Positions 17,695-26,064 of a stretch of DNA of 64,000 nt are shown here, one piece after another. Origin of the DNA: JAUWKC01 sp035527845 (lineage in GTDB: Bacteria > Planctomycetota > Phycisphaerae > Sedimentisphaerales > Anaerobacaceae); contig DATKZT010000024.1 of assembly GCA_035527845.1 (NCBI GenBank), positions 35,628-99,627 of the forward strand, read 5' to 3'. The notes beneath the pieces were generated by a model, which was not told the origin of the DNA, ran no database searches, and saw only the letters and a program-made list of their open reading frames with translations. Made by a program: the position numbers and the translations under genes. Positions within the stretch are counted from its first letter, which is position 1; each line of letters begins with the position of its first letter.

Positions 17695-19431
17695 ATGGCG
17701 CCGCTTATGGGAAAGAATCCGTCGCCACAAAAACCTGATGCAACCTCCGTCGTCCTGTGCGGCCAGGCAGGCCAGGGCATTCAGACCGTCGAATTCCTGC
17801 TGACCAGACTGCTGAAGCTCGTCGGCTATAACGTCTTCGCCACCAAGGAATACATGTCGCGCGTGCGCGGCGGAATGAACTCCACCCAGATAAGGATTTC
17901 ATCCCGGCCCGTGCGCGCCTTCGCAGACCGCATCGATATCCTTGTTGCCCTCGATAAAGGGGGCGTCGCCCATCTGGGCAAAAGGGTCTCTTCTGACACC
18001 GTTGTTCTGGGCGAAAAGGAAATTATCCGCGATGAAGAGATCCCCGGTAAATTCGTCGATGTCCCCTTTGTCAAAACCGCCTCTGAAATCGGCAATAAGG
18101 TTTATTCGAACGTCGTCGCCGTCGGCACCCTCGCCGGCATCTTCCGAATCGACAGCGCCCTGGTCGCCGACTTCGTAAAAAAGTTCTTCTCCGCCAAGGC
18201 CAGCGACATTGTCGAGAACAACGCCAAGGCCGCAAATGCAGGCTATAAGCTCGGAAGCGAACGGGCAAACAGCGAAAAAATCGAATTCCGAATCGAACCC
18301 GACGACAATGTCACCGGCCAGATTGTTCTGAACGGCGCCGAAGCCGTCGGACTCGGCGCCATCGCCGGAGGATGCAATTTCATAGCCGCTTACCCAATGT
18401 CACCGTCAACCGCAGTCTTGGTCTTTCTTGCCAAACATGCCAAGCAGTTCGGCCTAATTGCCGAGCAGGCTGAGGACGAGATCGCCGCCATAAATATGGC
18501 GCTCGGCGCCTGGTACGCCGGCGCAAGGGCCATGGTCTCCACCTCCGGAGGCGGCTTCGCCCTGATGACAGAGGGCGTCAGCCTCGCCGGTATGATCGAA
18601 TCCCCGCTCGTCATTCACCTCGCACAAAGGCCCGGGCCCGCAACAGGCCTGCCCACCAGAACAGAGCAGGGCGACCTCGAACTTGCCCTCTATGCCGGAC
18701 ACGGAGAATTCCCAAGAATAATACTCGCGCCGGGCAAAATCGAAGACGCCTTCTATCTGACCCAGAGGGCCTTTAATCTTGCGGATAAGTATCAGGTCCC
18801 CGTCTTCGTCCTGACCGACCAGTATCTTATGGACTCGTATTACAATATCCCCTCACTTGACCTTTCGCAGACGAGGGTCGAAAAACATGTAATCAAGACC
18901 GCCAAAGACTACAAGAGATACGAGCTTACCGAAAATGGCATATCGCCCCGCGGCATACCGGGTTATGGCGAAGGACTGGTCGCCGTCGACAGCGACGAGC
19001 ACGACACCGAAGGTCACATCACCGAGGACCTCGACCTCCGCACGAAAATGGTCGACAAGAGACTGACCAAGGCCCGGGAAATGGAAAACGACGCTATCCC
19101 CCCCGAACTCGTCGGCCCCGAAAAATACAAAACCCTCATAGTCGGATGGGGCTCCACATACAACGTCATAAAGGAAGCGATGGACAACCTCGCCCGCGAC
19201 GATGTCGCGTTCCTCCATTTCAAACAGGTCTATCCGCTGCCGAAAGAAACGCCGGGTTTTCTGAGCAAGGCCCAAAGGACTATAATCATCGAGAACAACG
19301 CAACCTGTCAGTTCGGCAGGCTCATAAAACTCCGCACCGGAATCGATATCGAAAACAGAATTCTGAAATACAACGGTTTGGCCTTCTCCGTCGAAGAGGT
19401 CACGGAAAAACTAAAAGAGCTGCTAATATAG
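17695..19431 (+). CDS. 2-oxoacid:ferredoxin oxidoreductase, fused gamma-alpha subunit
   Basis: This subunit works with the beta subunit downstream to interconvert a 2-oxoacid plus CoA with acyl-CoA, CO2 and reduced ferredoxin. The N-terminal 190 residues form the gamma domain (GQAGQGIQTVEFLLTRLL, EYMSRVRGGMNS). The alpha domain follows with NGAEAVGLGAIAGGCNF, AYPMSPSTAVL and STSGGGFALMTEGVSLAGM. The order gamma then alpha in one chain is that of KorA/OorA-type enzymes, so 2-oxoglutarate is the most likely substrate, but pyruvate or another oxoacid is possible. Ferredoxin chemistry fits the CODH/ACS operon in the same window. The beta gene begins 9 bp after its stop. Confidence 0.88.
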   Translation: MAPLMGKNPSPQKPDATSVVLCGQAGQGIQTVEFLLTRLLKLVGYNVFATKEYMSRVRGGMNSTQIRISSRPVRAFADRIDILVALDKGGVAHLGKRVSSDTVVLGEKEIIRDEEIPGKFVDVPFVKTASEIGNKVYSNVVAVGTLAGIFRIDSALVADFVKKFFSAKASDIVENNAKAANAGYKLGSERANSEKIEFRIEPDDNVTGQIVLNGAEAVGLGAIAGGCNFIAAYPMSPSTAVLVFLAKHAKQFGLIAEQAEDEIAAINMALGAWYAGARAMVSTSGGGFALMTEGVSLAGMIESPLVIHLAQRPGPATGLPTRTEQGDLELALYAGHGEFPRIILAPGKIEDAFYLTQRAFNLADKYQVPVFVLTDQYLMDSYYNIPSLDLSQTRVEKHVIKTAKDYKRYELTENGISPRGIPGYGEGLVAVDSDEHDTEGHITEDLDLRTKMVDKRLTKAREMENDAIPPELVGPEKYKTLIVGWGSTYNVIKEAMDNLARDDVAFLHFKQVYPLPKETPGFLSKAQRTIIIENNATCQFGRLIKLRTGIDIENRILKYNGLAFSVEEVTEKLKELLI

Positions 19432-19440
19432 GACGGCGCT

Positions 19441-20310
19441 ATGGATTCGAAAGTCTTTGATATGGGTGACATCGACATCGCCTGGTGCCCCGGCTGCGGC
19501 AATTTCCCAATCCTAAAAACCTTGAAGCAGACCCTCGCCGAGCTCCAAATCGACCAGACCCGTCTTGTCCTCGTCTCAGGCATAGGCCAGGCCGCAAAGA
19601 TTCCGCACTATTTCAAAACCAATTTCTTCAACGGCCTGCACGGCCGCGCTCTGCCGCCCGCCACTGCAATAAAGGCGGCCAACCCGCACCTGACCGTAAT
19701 CGCCGAAAGCGGCGACGGTGACATGTACGGTGAAGGCGGAAATCACTTCCTCCATACGATTCGCAGAAACCCGGACATCACAAACATCGTCCACAACAAC
19801 ATGGTTTACGGCCTGACCAAGGGCCAGGCCTCGCCAACCAGTCAGCTCGGCTTCAAGACGCCCGTCCAGGTCGCCGGCGTATTTCTCGAACCTTTCAATC
19901 CGCTCGCCGTTGCCATTGCCCTTGACGCGGGCTTTGTCGCCAGGGCCTTTGCCGGCGACGCGGAGCAGACAAAAGAAATTCTCAAAAAAGCCATCACCCA
20001 CAAAGGCTACGCACTTGTCGATATATTCCAGCCGTGCGTTACATTCAACAAGACTAATACTTACCAGTGGTTCAAGGAACATTGTTACTATCTTGAAGAT
20101 TCCTACAATCCAGAAGACAGGACCGCAGCCTTCGAAAGGGCGACCGAGACGGAGAAACTCCCCCTCGGCATCTTCTACATCAAAACCAATAAGAAAACAT
20201 TCGAAGAAAACATCGCAATCTACGCCCAGAACGATCGGCCACTGTATAAGAGAGAACCCGATATGGAAAAACTACGTAAACTGATTGAGAGCTTCAAGAG
20301 CGAAAACTAA
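19441..20310 (+). CDS. 2-oxoacid:ferredoxin oxidoreductase, beta subunit
   Basis: This is the thiamine-diphosphate-binding subunit of the oxidoreductase encoded just upstream. It shows WCPGCGNFPILK with the Fe-S/TPP-proximal Cys pair, SGIGQAAKIPHYF, LHGRALPPATAIKAANP, and the TPP motif GDGDMYGEGGNHFLH followed by NNMVYGLTKGQASPTS. The length of 289 residues is typical of KorB. No separate delta-ferredoxin subunit is adjacent, so the partner must be an external ferredoxin. Confidence 0.9.
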   Translation: MDSKVFDMGDIDIAWCPGCGNFPILKTLKQTLAELQIDQTRLVLVSGIGQAAKIPHYFKTNFFNGLHGRALPPATAIKAANPHLTVIAESGDGDMYGEGGNHFLHTIRRNPDITNIVHNNMVYGLTKGQASPTSQLGFKTPVQVAGVFLEPFNPLAVAIALDAGFVARAFAGDAEQTKEILKKAITHKGYALVDIFQPCVTFNKTNTYQWFKEHCYYLEDSYNPEDRTAAFERATETEKLPLGIFYIKTNKKTFEENIAIYAQNDRPLYKREPDMEKLRKLIESFKSEN

Positions 20311-20405
20311 TGTTCCGTCAAGCTCGAAACAGTGGGTGTGATTGCGAGTGAGGTCATGCAATCTTCATTTAGCCTGCGGTTTAGGCGCAGGTAACGACAA
20401 AAAAG

Positions 20406-21290
20406 ATGGTTTTGAAAAGTCCTGATCGGCGGCGCCTGGTGAGCAAGAAAAATACGCAATTAACCGGCATCCTCGAAACGCTCTACAAGAAGAATAATCG
20501 CCGCGAGCTTATCAAGCCCGACCCCCTGCAGTTCGTTTACAACTACTGTGACCCCGCCGATATGGAAATCGCCGCATTCCTCGCCGCCGCACTCGCCTAC
20601 GGAAGGGTGCAGCAGATCGAAAAAAGCCTCACCAGACTGTTCGAAAAAATGGGCGACAGCCCCGCACAATTCGTCCGAAACTTCGACCGAAAAAAAAGGG
20701 CCGCACTCGCGGATTTCAAACACCGCTTCACCGCCGGCGATGATATATCCGATTTGCTGCAGCTGCTAAAGACAATCCTGAACCGTTGCGGCGACATCCA
20801 AACCTTTTTCCTCCGAGGCTATGATCCCGGCGACCTGAACATAATCAGCGCCTTGTCGAAATTCTGTGATTCACTTCTGGCCATGTATGCCAAAAGCCAC
20901 CGAAATGGTGTCACAACCGGCCTTGCATATTTGCTCACAAGACCCGCCGCCGGCAGCGCCTGTAAGAGACTCAACCTTTTTCTGCGCTGGATGGTCCGCA
21001 ACGACCATGTCGACCCGGGACTGTGGAAAAGCATCGACAAGGCAAAATTGATTGTGCCTGTTGATGTCCATATGGGAAGGCTTTGCAGAATCCTCGGCCT
21101 TTATGATCGAAAGACCGTTTCCTTGACCGCCGCCGTCGAAATAACGTGCAGCTTCGCGCAAATCGACCCCACCGACCCCGTCAAATACGATTTCGCCTTG
21201 AGCCGCGTCGGTATAGTCGATAACTGCACCGGCCGGCTCCGCCCCGAGTGTGAGCTGTGCGAACTATTTGCAGTCTGTTTTGGCCGATAA
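20406..21290 (+). CDS. TIGR02757/DUF2400 family protein, HhH-glycosylase-like
   Basis: This is a mostly helical protein of 294 residues with the family signature DPLQFVYNYCDPADMEIAA near the start and a helix-hairpin-helix-like stretch around VPVDVHMGRLCRILGLY. The C-terminus ends in a Cys pattern C-x7-C-x2-C-x5-C (NCTGRLRPECELCELFAVC), closely like the [4Fe-4S] loop of endonuclease III. Members are thought to be nucleic-acid or base-excision related, but no reaction is established to my knowledge. It stands alone between the oxidoreductase and the arsenic operon. The ribosome binding site is weak. Confidence 0.7.
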   Translation: MVLKSPDRRRLVSKKNTQLTGILETLYKKNNRRELIKPDPLQFVYNYCDPADMEIAAFLAAALAYGRVQQIEKSLTRLFEKMGDSPAQFVRNFDRKKRAALADFKHRFTAGDDISDLLQLLKTILNRCGDIQTFFLRGYDPGDLNIISALSKFCDSLLAMYAKSHRNGVTTGLAYLLTRPAAGSACKRLNLFLRWMVRNDHVDPGLWKSIDKAKLIVPVDVHMGRLCRILGLYDRKTVSLTAAVEITCSFAQIDPTDPVKYDFALSRVGIVDNCTGRLRPECELCELFAVCFGR

Positions 21291-21343
21291 AGGCTGCAAG
21301 GCCTAAAATCAATCCCGTGCAGGTGCTTTTTTTGAAAAATGTA

Positions 21344-21387
21344 TTGCAAAGAAGAAAGCGATCTTGTATAATTCGTTAAATGGCGAA
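21344..21387 (+). promoter_or_regulatory. Promoter and possible ArsR operator of the arsenic operon
   Basis: TTGCAA at 21344-21349 and a perfect TATAAT at 21367-21372 are 17 bases apart. A short dyad TTCG-N8-CGAA at 21372-21387 overlaps the end of the -10 box, where ArsR-type repressors commonly bind. The arsR start follows at 21405 with AGGAG in front. The promoter call is strong. The operator is only a suggestion from position and symmetry. Confidence 0.6.
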
Positions 21388-21404
21388 GTATAGGAGCAAG
21401 CCAT

Positions 21405-21848
21405 ATGCGTGATTTTATAAATATTGCCAAGGCTTTGGCGGACGAAAATAGGGTTCGTGCGCTGATGATGCTCTGTGAAGGGGAACTCTGCGTTTGTCAG
21501 TTGATTGAAATGCTTGCTCTGGCTCCGTCCACGGTATCAAAGCACATGTCAATCCTTTTTCAGGCGGGATTGCTGAACGCCCGCAAGCAGGGCAGATGGA
21601 TGTATTACCGGCTGGCCGACGACCCCCCAACACAGGCGCTTCAAGCTATCAGATGGGTCAGGAATAGTCTGGCCGAGGACAAGCAGATAGTTGCAGATGC
21701 CAGGCAAGTAAAACGCGTGTGGAAGATGGATAAAGATAAACTGTGTGCCTGCTACAAAAAGGGCAAACCTGAAGCACCGCAAAGTCGCCGCCAAAAACTG
21801 CGAATAACCGGCGCTCCAAAAACCAGACAGAAAGCAGGGAGCAAATGA
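21405..21848 (+). CDS. arsR: ArsR-family metalloid-responsive repressor
   Basis: This winged-helix repressor would leave DNA when arsenite or antimonite binds. The recognition region reads LAPSTVSKHMSILFQAGLL, and the metal-binding ELCVC motif of ArsR (Glu27, Cys29, Cys31) lies at the start of the DNA-binding helix pair. The C-terminal tail (about 50 residues, with Cys-Ala-Cys and many Lys/Arg) is longer than in minimal ArsR proteins. It is the first gene of the operon and its stop overlaps the start of the next gene in an ATGA arrangement. Confidence 0.88.
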   Translation: MRDFINIAKALADENRVRALMMLCEGELCVCQLIEMLALAPSTVSKHMSILFQAGLLNARKQGRWMYYRLADDPPTQALQAIRWVRNSLAEDKQIVADARQVKRVWKMDKDKLCACYKKGKPEAPQSRRQKLRITGAPKTRQKAGSK

Positions 21849-22012
21849 CAATGGAAACAGAAAAAAAGAGAAAAGGGCTGTTGGCAACAATCTGGGAATC
21901 CATGACCAAGACCGGCGGTTGCTGCGGACCAGGAGAAAGCTGCTGTGGTCCTTCGAATGAAGATGAAAGGAAAGCCAGTGAGGACAAGGGCAGAGAAGAA
22001 TCTTGTAACTAA
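21845..22012 (+). CDS. Small Cys-rich CCGP protein of the arsenic operon
   Basis: A 55-codon frame opens with ATG overlapping the arsR stop (ATGA), with GGGAG correctly spaced upstream. The protein is hydrophilic and Lys/Glu-rich, with a core GGCCGPGESCCGP that places two vicinal Cys pairs six residues apart and a final Cys near the end. No signal peptide or membrane helix is visible. Vicinal Cys pairs bind arsenite or soft metals well, so it may be a cytoplasmic chaperone or buffer for the downstream P-type ATPase or ACR3 pump. The function is inferred. I recognise only a general resemblance to small CCG proteins in other ars clusters. Confidence 0.6.
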   Translation: MTMETEKKRKGLLATIWESMTKTGGCCGPGESCCGPSNEDERKASEDKGREESCN

Positions 22013-22080
22013 AGAGAAGCCGATTATTGGGCTTCTAAATTATGGGCCGTTCCTTCACTTTTCAATGGATAATTTACTTT

Positions 22081-24054
22081 ATGAAGAAAACAGACAGTAA
22101 GGCTGGTAAGTACAGGGAAATTGCAGTGCTGAGCATTGTTCCTTGTGCTGTTGGTGTGCTAACTGTAGTAAGTTGGATAATGGCTCATTGGGAGATTGGT
22201 CCAAATTTTTTAAATGCCGGATTGGCACTTGTTGCTACCGTGTTCGGCGGTTATCTACGGCTCCTTACCGGCTTCAAGGACATCTTTAATCGAAAGATAA
22301 CAGTCAACGTATTCGTCACCGTCGCTCTTGTTGCCACCGTTGCAGTTGGTGAGTTCCGGGCGGCAGCAGTCATCGTGTTCATTATGGCAGTAGCGGGTGC
22401 ACTGGAAAGCTATACTCTTGACAGGACTCGTAGAAGCATCAGGAATCTGCTTGATCTTACCCCCAAGATGGCAACTGTGCGCCGCGATGATGGAGAGGTT
22501 GCTATACGAGTAAATGAGGTTCAGGTCGGTGATATTGTGGTCGTCAGACCCGGAGGCCGAGTTCCCGTCGATGGAATCGTAGTAGCAGGCCAAAGTTGTG
22601 TCAACCAGGCGCCAATTACCGGGGAATCAATACCGGTCGAAAAATTTAAGGGTGGTGAAGTATTTGGCGGAACACTAAATGAAACGGGCCGACTTGAGAT
22701 TCAGACTGTCAAGGTTGGTCAGGATGCCACACTGGCCAGAATAGTACATCTTGCCGAACAAGCTCAGAGAACAAAGGCCCCTATTCAGAATCTTGCCGAC
22801 CGCTTTACAACGTGGTTTTTGCCTACGGTACTTGTATTGGCAGTAATAGCCTTCCTAACATCCGGGGATGTGAAAGTTGCTGTTTCGGTTCTTCTGGTTG
22901 CCTGTCCCTGTGCCTTTGCTATTGCCACTCCAACAGCAGTAACCGCCGGAATATCCAATATGGCCCGCCGCGCCGTACTTATCAAAGGAGGAATATTTCT
23001 GGAACTGGCCAAAAAAATCGACATTCTCCTTGTGGATAAAACAGGAACATTTACCTTCGGAAAGCCGAAGGTGGTCGAGGTGATCTCTTTTGGTGGTGTT
23101 TTAGAAGATGAGATTCTACGTTTAGCAGCGATAGCCGAGAAGTATTCTGAGCATCCATTAGCAAGATCGGTTATGACTCGCGCAAAAGAGCGCGGCATTC
23201 AGGTTCCTGACCCTCATGAGTTCAGTATCGAAGTTGGAATGGGTGTTACTGCCCGGTTGGACAGCCAAAAGATATTAGTCGGCAAAAATGACTTTCTGCA
23301 GGATAAAGGTGTTATTATTACCGAAGACATACATCAGAAAGTTTCAGAGCAAACTGAACAGGGCAGAACGACCATTCTTATCGCCAACGATATGAGGCCG
23401 GTTGGTTTGATTGCCATTGCTGATGAGATTCGCCCTGAGACTGCTCAGTCAATCGCGTCCCTGAAAGCTATGGGCGTTAAAAACATCACGATGCTTACCG
23501 GAGACAATCACAAGGTTGCCAAAGGTGTCGCAGAAGAAATCGGAGTGGATGATTTCCAGGCCGAACTTCTTCCTGAACAAAAACTTCAATATGTCGAAAA
23601 ACTGCAAAAACAGGGACGCCTCGTCGGCATGATTGGTGATGGCATCAACGATGCTCCGGCATTAGCCTTGGCTGATGTGGGGATTGCTATGGGGGCTGCC
23701 GGGACAGATGTAGCTATTGAAACAGCAGATGTAACTTTGATGAATGATGATCTCTCGGAGGTCGTAAACTTTATGGAAATGTCCAGAAAGGTTCTGCTTC
23801 GTATCAAGCTCAATATCTTCTTTTCCATTATATACAATGTAACCGGACTTATTCTCGCCGGCTTTGGGATGCTCACACCGGTATTGGCAGTTATTTTCCA
23901 GGAGGCGGGGTGTATTACGGTAGTTTTCAGTTCGATGCTGCTATTGTGGGCGAAAACAGGATCGCTGCTAAAAAGCACCGATGGTGATGGTCTTTCCGCC
24001 ATACCCCTGACTGTTGAAAACGCCACAATGGACAAGATTTCGCAGTGTGCATAA
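22081..24054 (+). CDS. CPx-type heavy-metal P1B ATPase
   Basis: This is an ATP-driven metal exporter in the inner membrane. All core motifs are present: TGES in the actuator domain, the transport-site CPC at residues 275-277, the phosphorylated Asp319 in DKTGTFT (Phe replaces the usual Leu), SEHPLA, MLTGDN and GDGINDAPAL. There is no N-terminal CxxC metal-binding domain. The last two helices contain YN and FQEAGC...VFSS, which do not match the zinc HEG signature and leave the substrate open. Copper is one option. Codon use is more A/T-rich at third positions than in flanking genes, which suggests a separate origin. An alternative start at 22042 adds 13 residues. Confidence 0.86.
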   Translation: MKKTDSKAGKYREIAVLSIVPCAVGVLTVVSWIMAHWEIGPNFLNAGLALVATVFGGYLRLLTGFKDIFNRKITVNVFVTVALVATVAVGEFRAAAVIVFIMAVAGALESYTLDRTRRSIRNLLDLTPKMATVRRDDGEVAIRVNEVQVGDIVVVRPGGRVPVDGIVVAGQSCVNQAPITGESIPVEKFKGGEVFGGTLNETGRLEIQTVKVGQDATLARIVHLAEQAQRTKAPIQNLADRFTTWFLPTVLVLAVIAFLTSGDVKVAVSVLLVACPCAFAIATPTAVTAGISNMARRAVLIKGGIFLELAKKIDILLVDKTGTFTFGKPKVVEVISFGGVLEDEILRLAAIAEKYSEHPLARSVMTRAKERGIQVPDPHEFSIEVGMGVTARLDSQKILVGKNDFLQDKGVIITEDIHQKVSEQTEQGRTTILIANDMRPVGLIAIADEIRPETAQSIASLKAMGVKNITMLTGDNHKVAKGVAEEIGVDDFQAELLPEQKLQYVEKLQKQGRLVGMIGDGINDAPALALADVGIAMGAAGTDVAIETADVTLMNDDLSEVVNFMEMSRKVLLRIKLNIFFSIIYNVTGLILAGFGMLTPVLAVIFQEAGCITVVFSSMLLLWAKTGSLLKSTDGDGLSAIPLTVENATMDKISQCA

Positions 24055-24099
24055 CAATTACAGGATACGCATTTAATCTTTTTTAGAAAGGGTGTTAAA

Positions 24100-24861
24100 A
24101 TGAATGATAACGAAGAGCAGGCTTGTAGCCAGGAAAATGCGCCGGACCCCGAACCATGCTGTGCCGGAGGCAGTTGCTGCCCATCAGGTTCTGATGGCGG
24201 TGCCAGGAACTGGAAGATTGTGGTATTTATCCTGGTTGTGATTGCCGCCGGCGTCGTTTTGGCACGTTCGATTATGAACAAGTCCGATTCCATTTCTGAC
24301 GAGGCCCAACAGACATTTGCCGCTATCCAGCCTGAGAGTGCTGCACCCGCAAACCCTGGGGTAACGCCGCAGACGCCCGCCGAATCCGGAATCGCCGTAG
24401 AAGCTTCTTCGGTAACGAAAGACACGACCAAAGAGGAGGCGCCTGATAAGCCTGGGCCAACGCTGTTGTTCCAGCCGCTCGATTCCCTTGCTTCTCTTAA
24501 TGAAGTCGCGGCCAACTTCGACGCGGTTTTCGTACTTCTTGGGGGCGAGGACCAACTGAACATGCAGCCTGTTACCAAAGAGGTGGAAGCGGCCGCCAAA
24601 ACAATTCAGGCCGGCGGACTTCGCGTCTCTGCCTTTACACTAAAGAAAGAGTCGGCCAATTATGCCCAGCTGGCAAAGCAGTTTTCCATTCCCTGTGTCC
24701 TTGCCATGGTAAAAGGTCGAGGTGCAAGCGGCGTGTCCGGCGAAATCACAGAAACAAGACTTATCCAGGCATACGTCACCGCGTCAAGGGCAGGCTCAAG
24801 CTGCTGTCCCGGTGGCGGCGGCGCCTGCACGCCACGACCTGGCCCCATACGCAGCAAATGA
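24100..24861 (+). CDS. Membrane-anchored thioredoxin-like protein with Cys-rich ends
   Basis: The protein of 253 residues begins with a cytoplasmic Cys-rich segment (PEPCCAGGSCCPSG), has one transmembrane helix (about residues 38-56), a Pro/Ala/Thr-rich linker and then a globular domain of about 110 residues with a thioredoxin-like pattern (FDAVFVLLGG, YAQLAKQFSIPCVLAM with the cis-Pro-like IPC). It ends with SSCCPGGGGACTP. The usual CxxC of thioredoxin is not obvious. Vicinal Cys pairs on both sides of the membrane suggest metal or metalloid binding or thiol relay. It lies between the P-type ATPase and an ArsG/CcdA-like permease, and its stop overlaps the next frame. The role is not known. 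Confidence 0.6.
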   Translation: MNDNEEQACSQENAPDPEPCCAGGSCCPSGSDGGARNWKIVVFILVVIAAGVVLARSIMNKSDSISDEAQQTFAAIQPESAAPANPGVTPQTPAESGIAVEASSVTKDTTKEEAPDKPGPTLLFQPLDSLASLNEVAANFDAVFVLLGGEDQLNMQPVTKEVEAAAKTIQAGGLRVSAFTLKKESANYAQLAKQFSIPCVLAMVKGRGASGVSGEITETRLIQAYVTASRAGSSCCPGGGGACTPRPGPIRSK

Positions 24862-24875
24862 GGGAGCAACTATCA

Positions 24876-25589
24876 ATGGAATGGATTCAGTCGATAATGC
24901 AATGGGCCAGGACCATCCTTGAGCAAACCGGCTTTCGACCGCTGGCCCTGCCGCTGGCATTTGTTCTCGGCCTGGCAAGTGCCGTTGCCAGCGCCTGCTG
25001 TACCCTCCCCGTACTGGGGGCCATAGTCGGATACTCGGGAACCCGAGAAGACCACGATCGCCGCGCAAACTTGTTCGACGCCCTTTTTTTTATGCTCGGG
25101 ACAACCATAGCACTGGTTATCCTTGGATTTGTGGCCGGGTTTATTGGTCAGGTCGCGCAGGACGTACTGGGAAAATACTGGAAGCTTTTTGCCGGCCTTA
25201 TCGCCATCTTCGTTGGCCTGGGCGCGCTCAAATTATTGCCGTTCAAACTTCCCTCAAGAAGTGCCAAAGACAAGTCGAGACCGAAGGGCTTCCTTGCTGC
25301 GGCAGCGTTTGGACTCGTTATGGGTGGAGGTGTCAGCGTCGCTTCCCTCGCCTGCAATCCGGGAGTCTTTATCATATTGGGTGTGGCAGTCCTCCAGGGC
25401 TACACCTTCTGGGCCATGGCTTTGATGGCCGCCTACGCTGTGGGGTTCAGTCTCCCCTTGGCCCTGATTATGCTCGGCGCCTCCTTGGGTAAATCGGCAA
25501 TTAAGGCAAAGACAACCGAAAACGCTATGAGAATTATAGGGGGAATCCTGCTCATCCTCGCCGGCTTCTATTTCCTGGCAACGCTTTGA
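24876..25589 (+). CDS. ArsG/CcdA-type membrane permease
   Basis: This is a six-helix membrane protein of the DsbD/CcdA superfamily (LysE-like fold). The paired Cys typical of thiol-transfer members are seen in SAVASACCTLPVLGA in the first helix and SLACNPGVFIILG in the fourth. ArsG relatives in arsenic operons are described as efflux permeases for aromatic arsenicals. A CcdA-like thiol-electron carrier is an equally fair reading given the thioredoxin-like protein upstream. I chose the ATG at 24876 (MEWIQS). A start at 24858 overlapping the previous stop would add six residues. Context is arsenic resistance. Confidence 0.72.
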   Translation: MEWIQSIMQWARTILEQTGFRPLALPLAFVLGLASAVASACCTLPVLGAIVGYSGTREDHDRRANLFDALFFMLGTTIALVILGFVAGFIGQVAQDVLGKYWKLFAGLIAIFVGLGALKLLPFKLPSRSAKDKSRPKGFLAAAAFGLVMGGGVSVASLACNPGVFIILGVAVLQGYTFWAMALMAAYAVGFSLPLALIMLGASLGKSAIKAKTTENAMRIIGGILLILAGFYFLATL

Positions 25590-25618
25590 GCTTCATCCGG
25601 AAGGACGCAAGGCAGGTT

Positions 25619-26053
25619 ATGAAAACTCCAATCAGAATCTTGTTTCTCTGCACGGGCAACGCCTGCAGAAGCCAGATGGCAGAGGGCTGGGCCCGACACC
25701 TCAAAGGTGACGTCATCGAAGCCTTCTCCGCAGGAATCAGACCCATAGGCGTCAGCTACCGCGCCATCAAGGCAATGGCCGAAGCCGGAGTGGACATATC
25801 AAGGCAGACGTCCAACCATAGCAACGACTTTCCCGGTATCGATTTCGATTACGTCGTCACCTTGTGTGATAACGCGAAAGAGCAGTGCCCCGTGTTTCCG
25901 CCGAGAGCAAAACTTGTCCATCGGCCGTTTACCGACCCTTATTTTGCACAAGGCACAGAGGACCAAATTATGGACGCCTTCAGAAGGACGCGGGACGAAA
26001 TTAAAACTTTTGTTGAAAAACTTCCCGACATATTGAACCAAAACTCGAAGTGA
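25619..26053 (+). CDS. arsC: Thioredoxin-coupled arsenate reductase
   Basis: This cytoplasmic enzyme reduces arsenate to arsenite so that it can be exported or methylated. It has the low-molecular-weight phosphatase fold with the CX5R loop CTGNACR (Cys11-Arg17) and the distal redox pair Cys83 and Cys90 (LCDNAKEQC), which matches the thioredoxin-linked ArsC mechanism with three catalytic Cys. The DPYF motif near residue 106 is the family's DP catalytic acid region. The start at 25619 gives the normal length of 144 residues. An upstream start at 25586 overlaps the preceding gene. Confidence 0.92.
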   Translation: MKTPIRILFLCTGNACRSQMAEGWARHLKGDVIEAFSAGIRPIGVSYRAIKAMAEAGVDISRQTSNHSNDFPGIDFDYVVTLCDNAKEQCPVFPPRAKLVHRPFTDPYFAQGTEDQIMDAFRRTRDEIKTFVEKLPDILNQNSK

Positions 26054-26064
26054 GGGATCCAACG

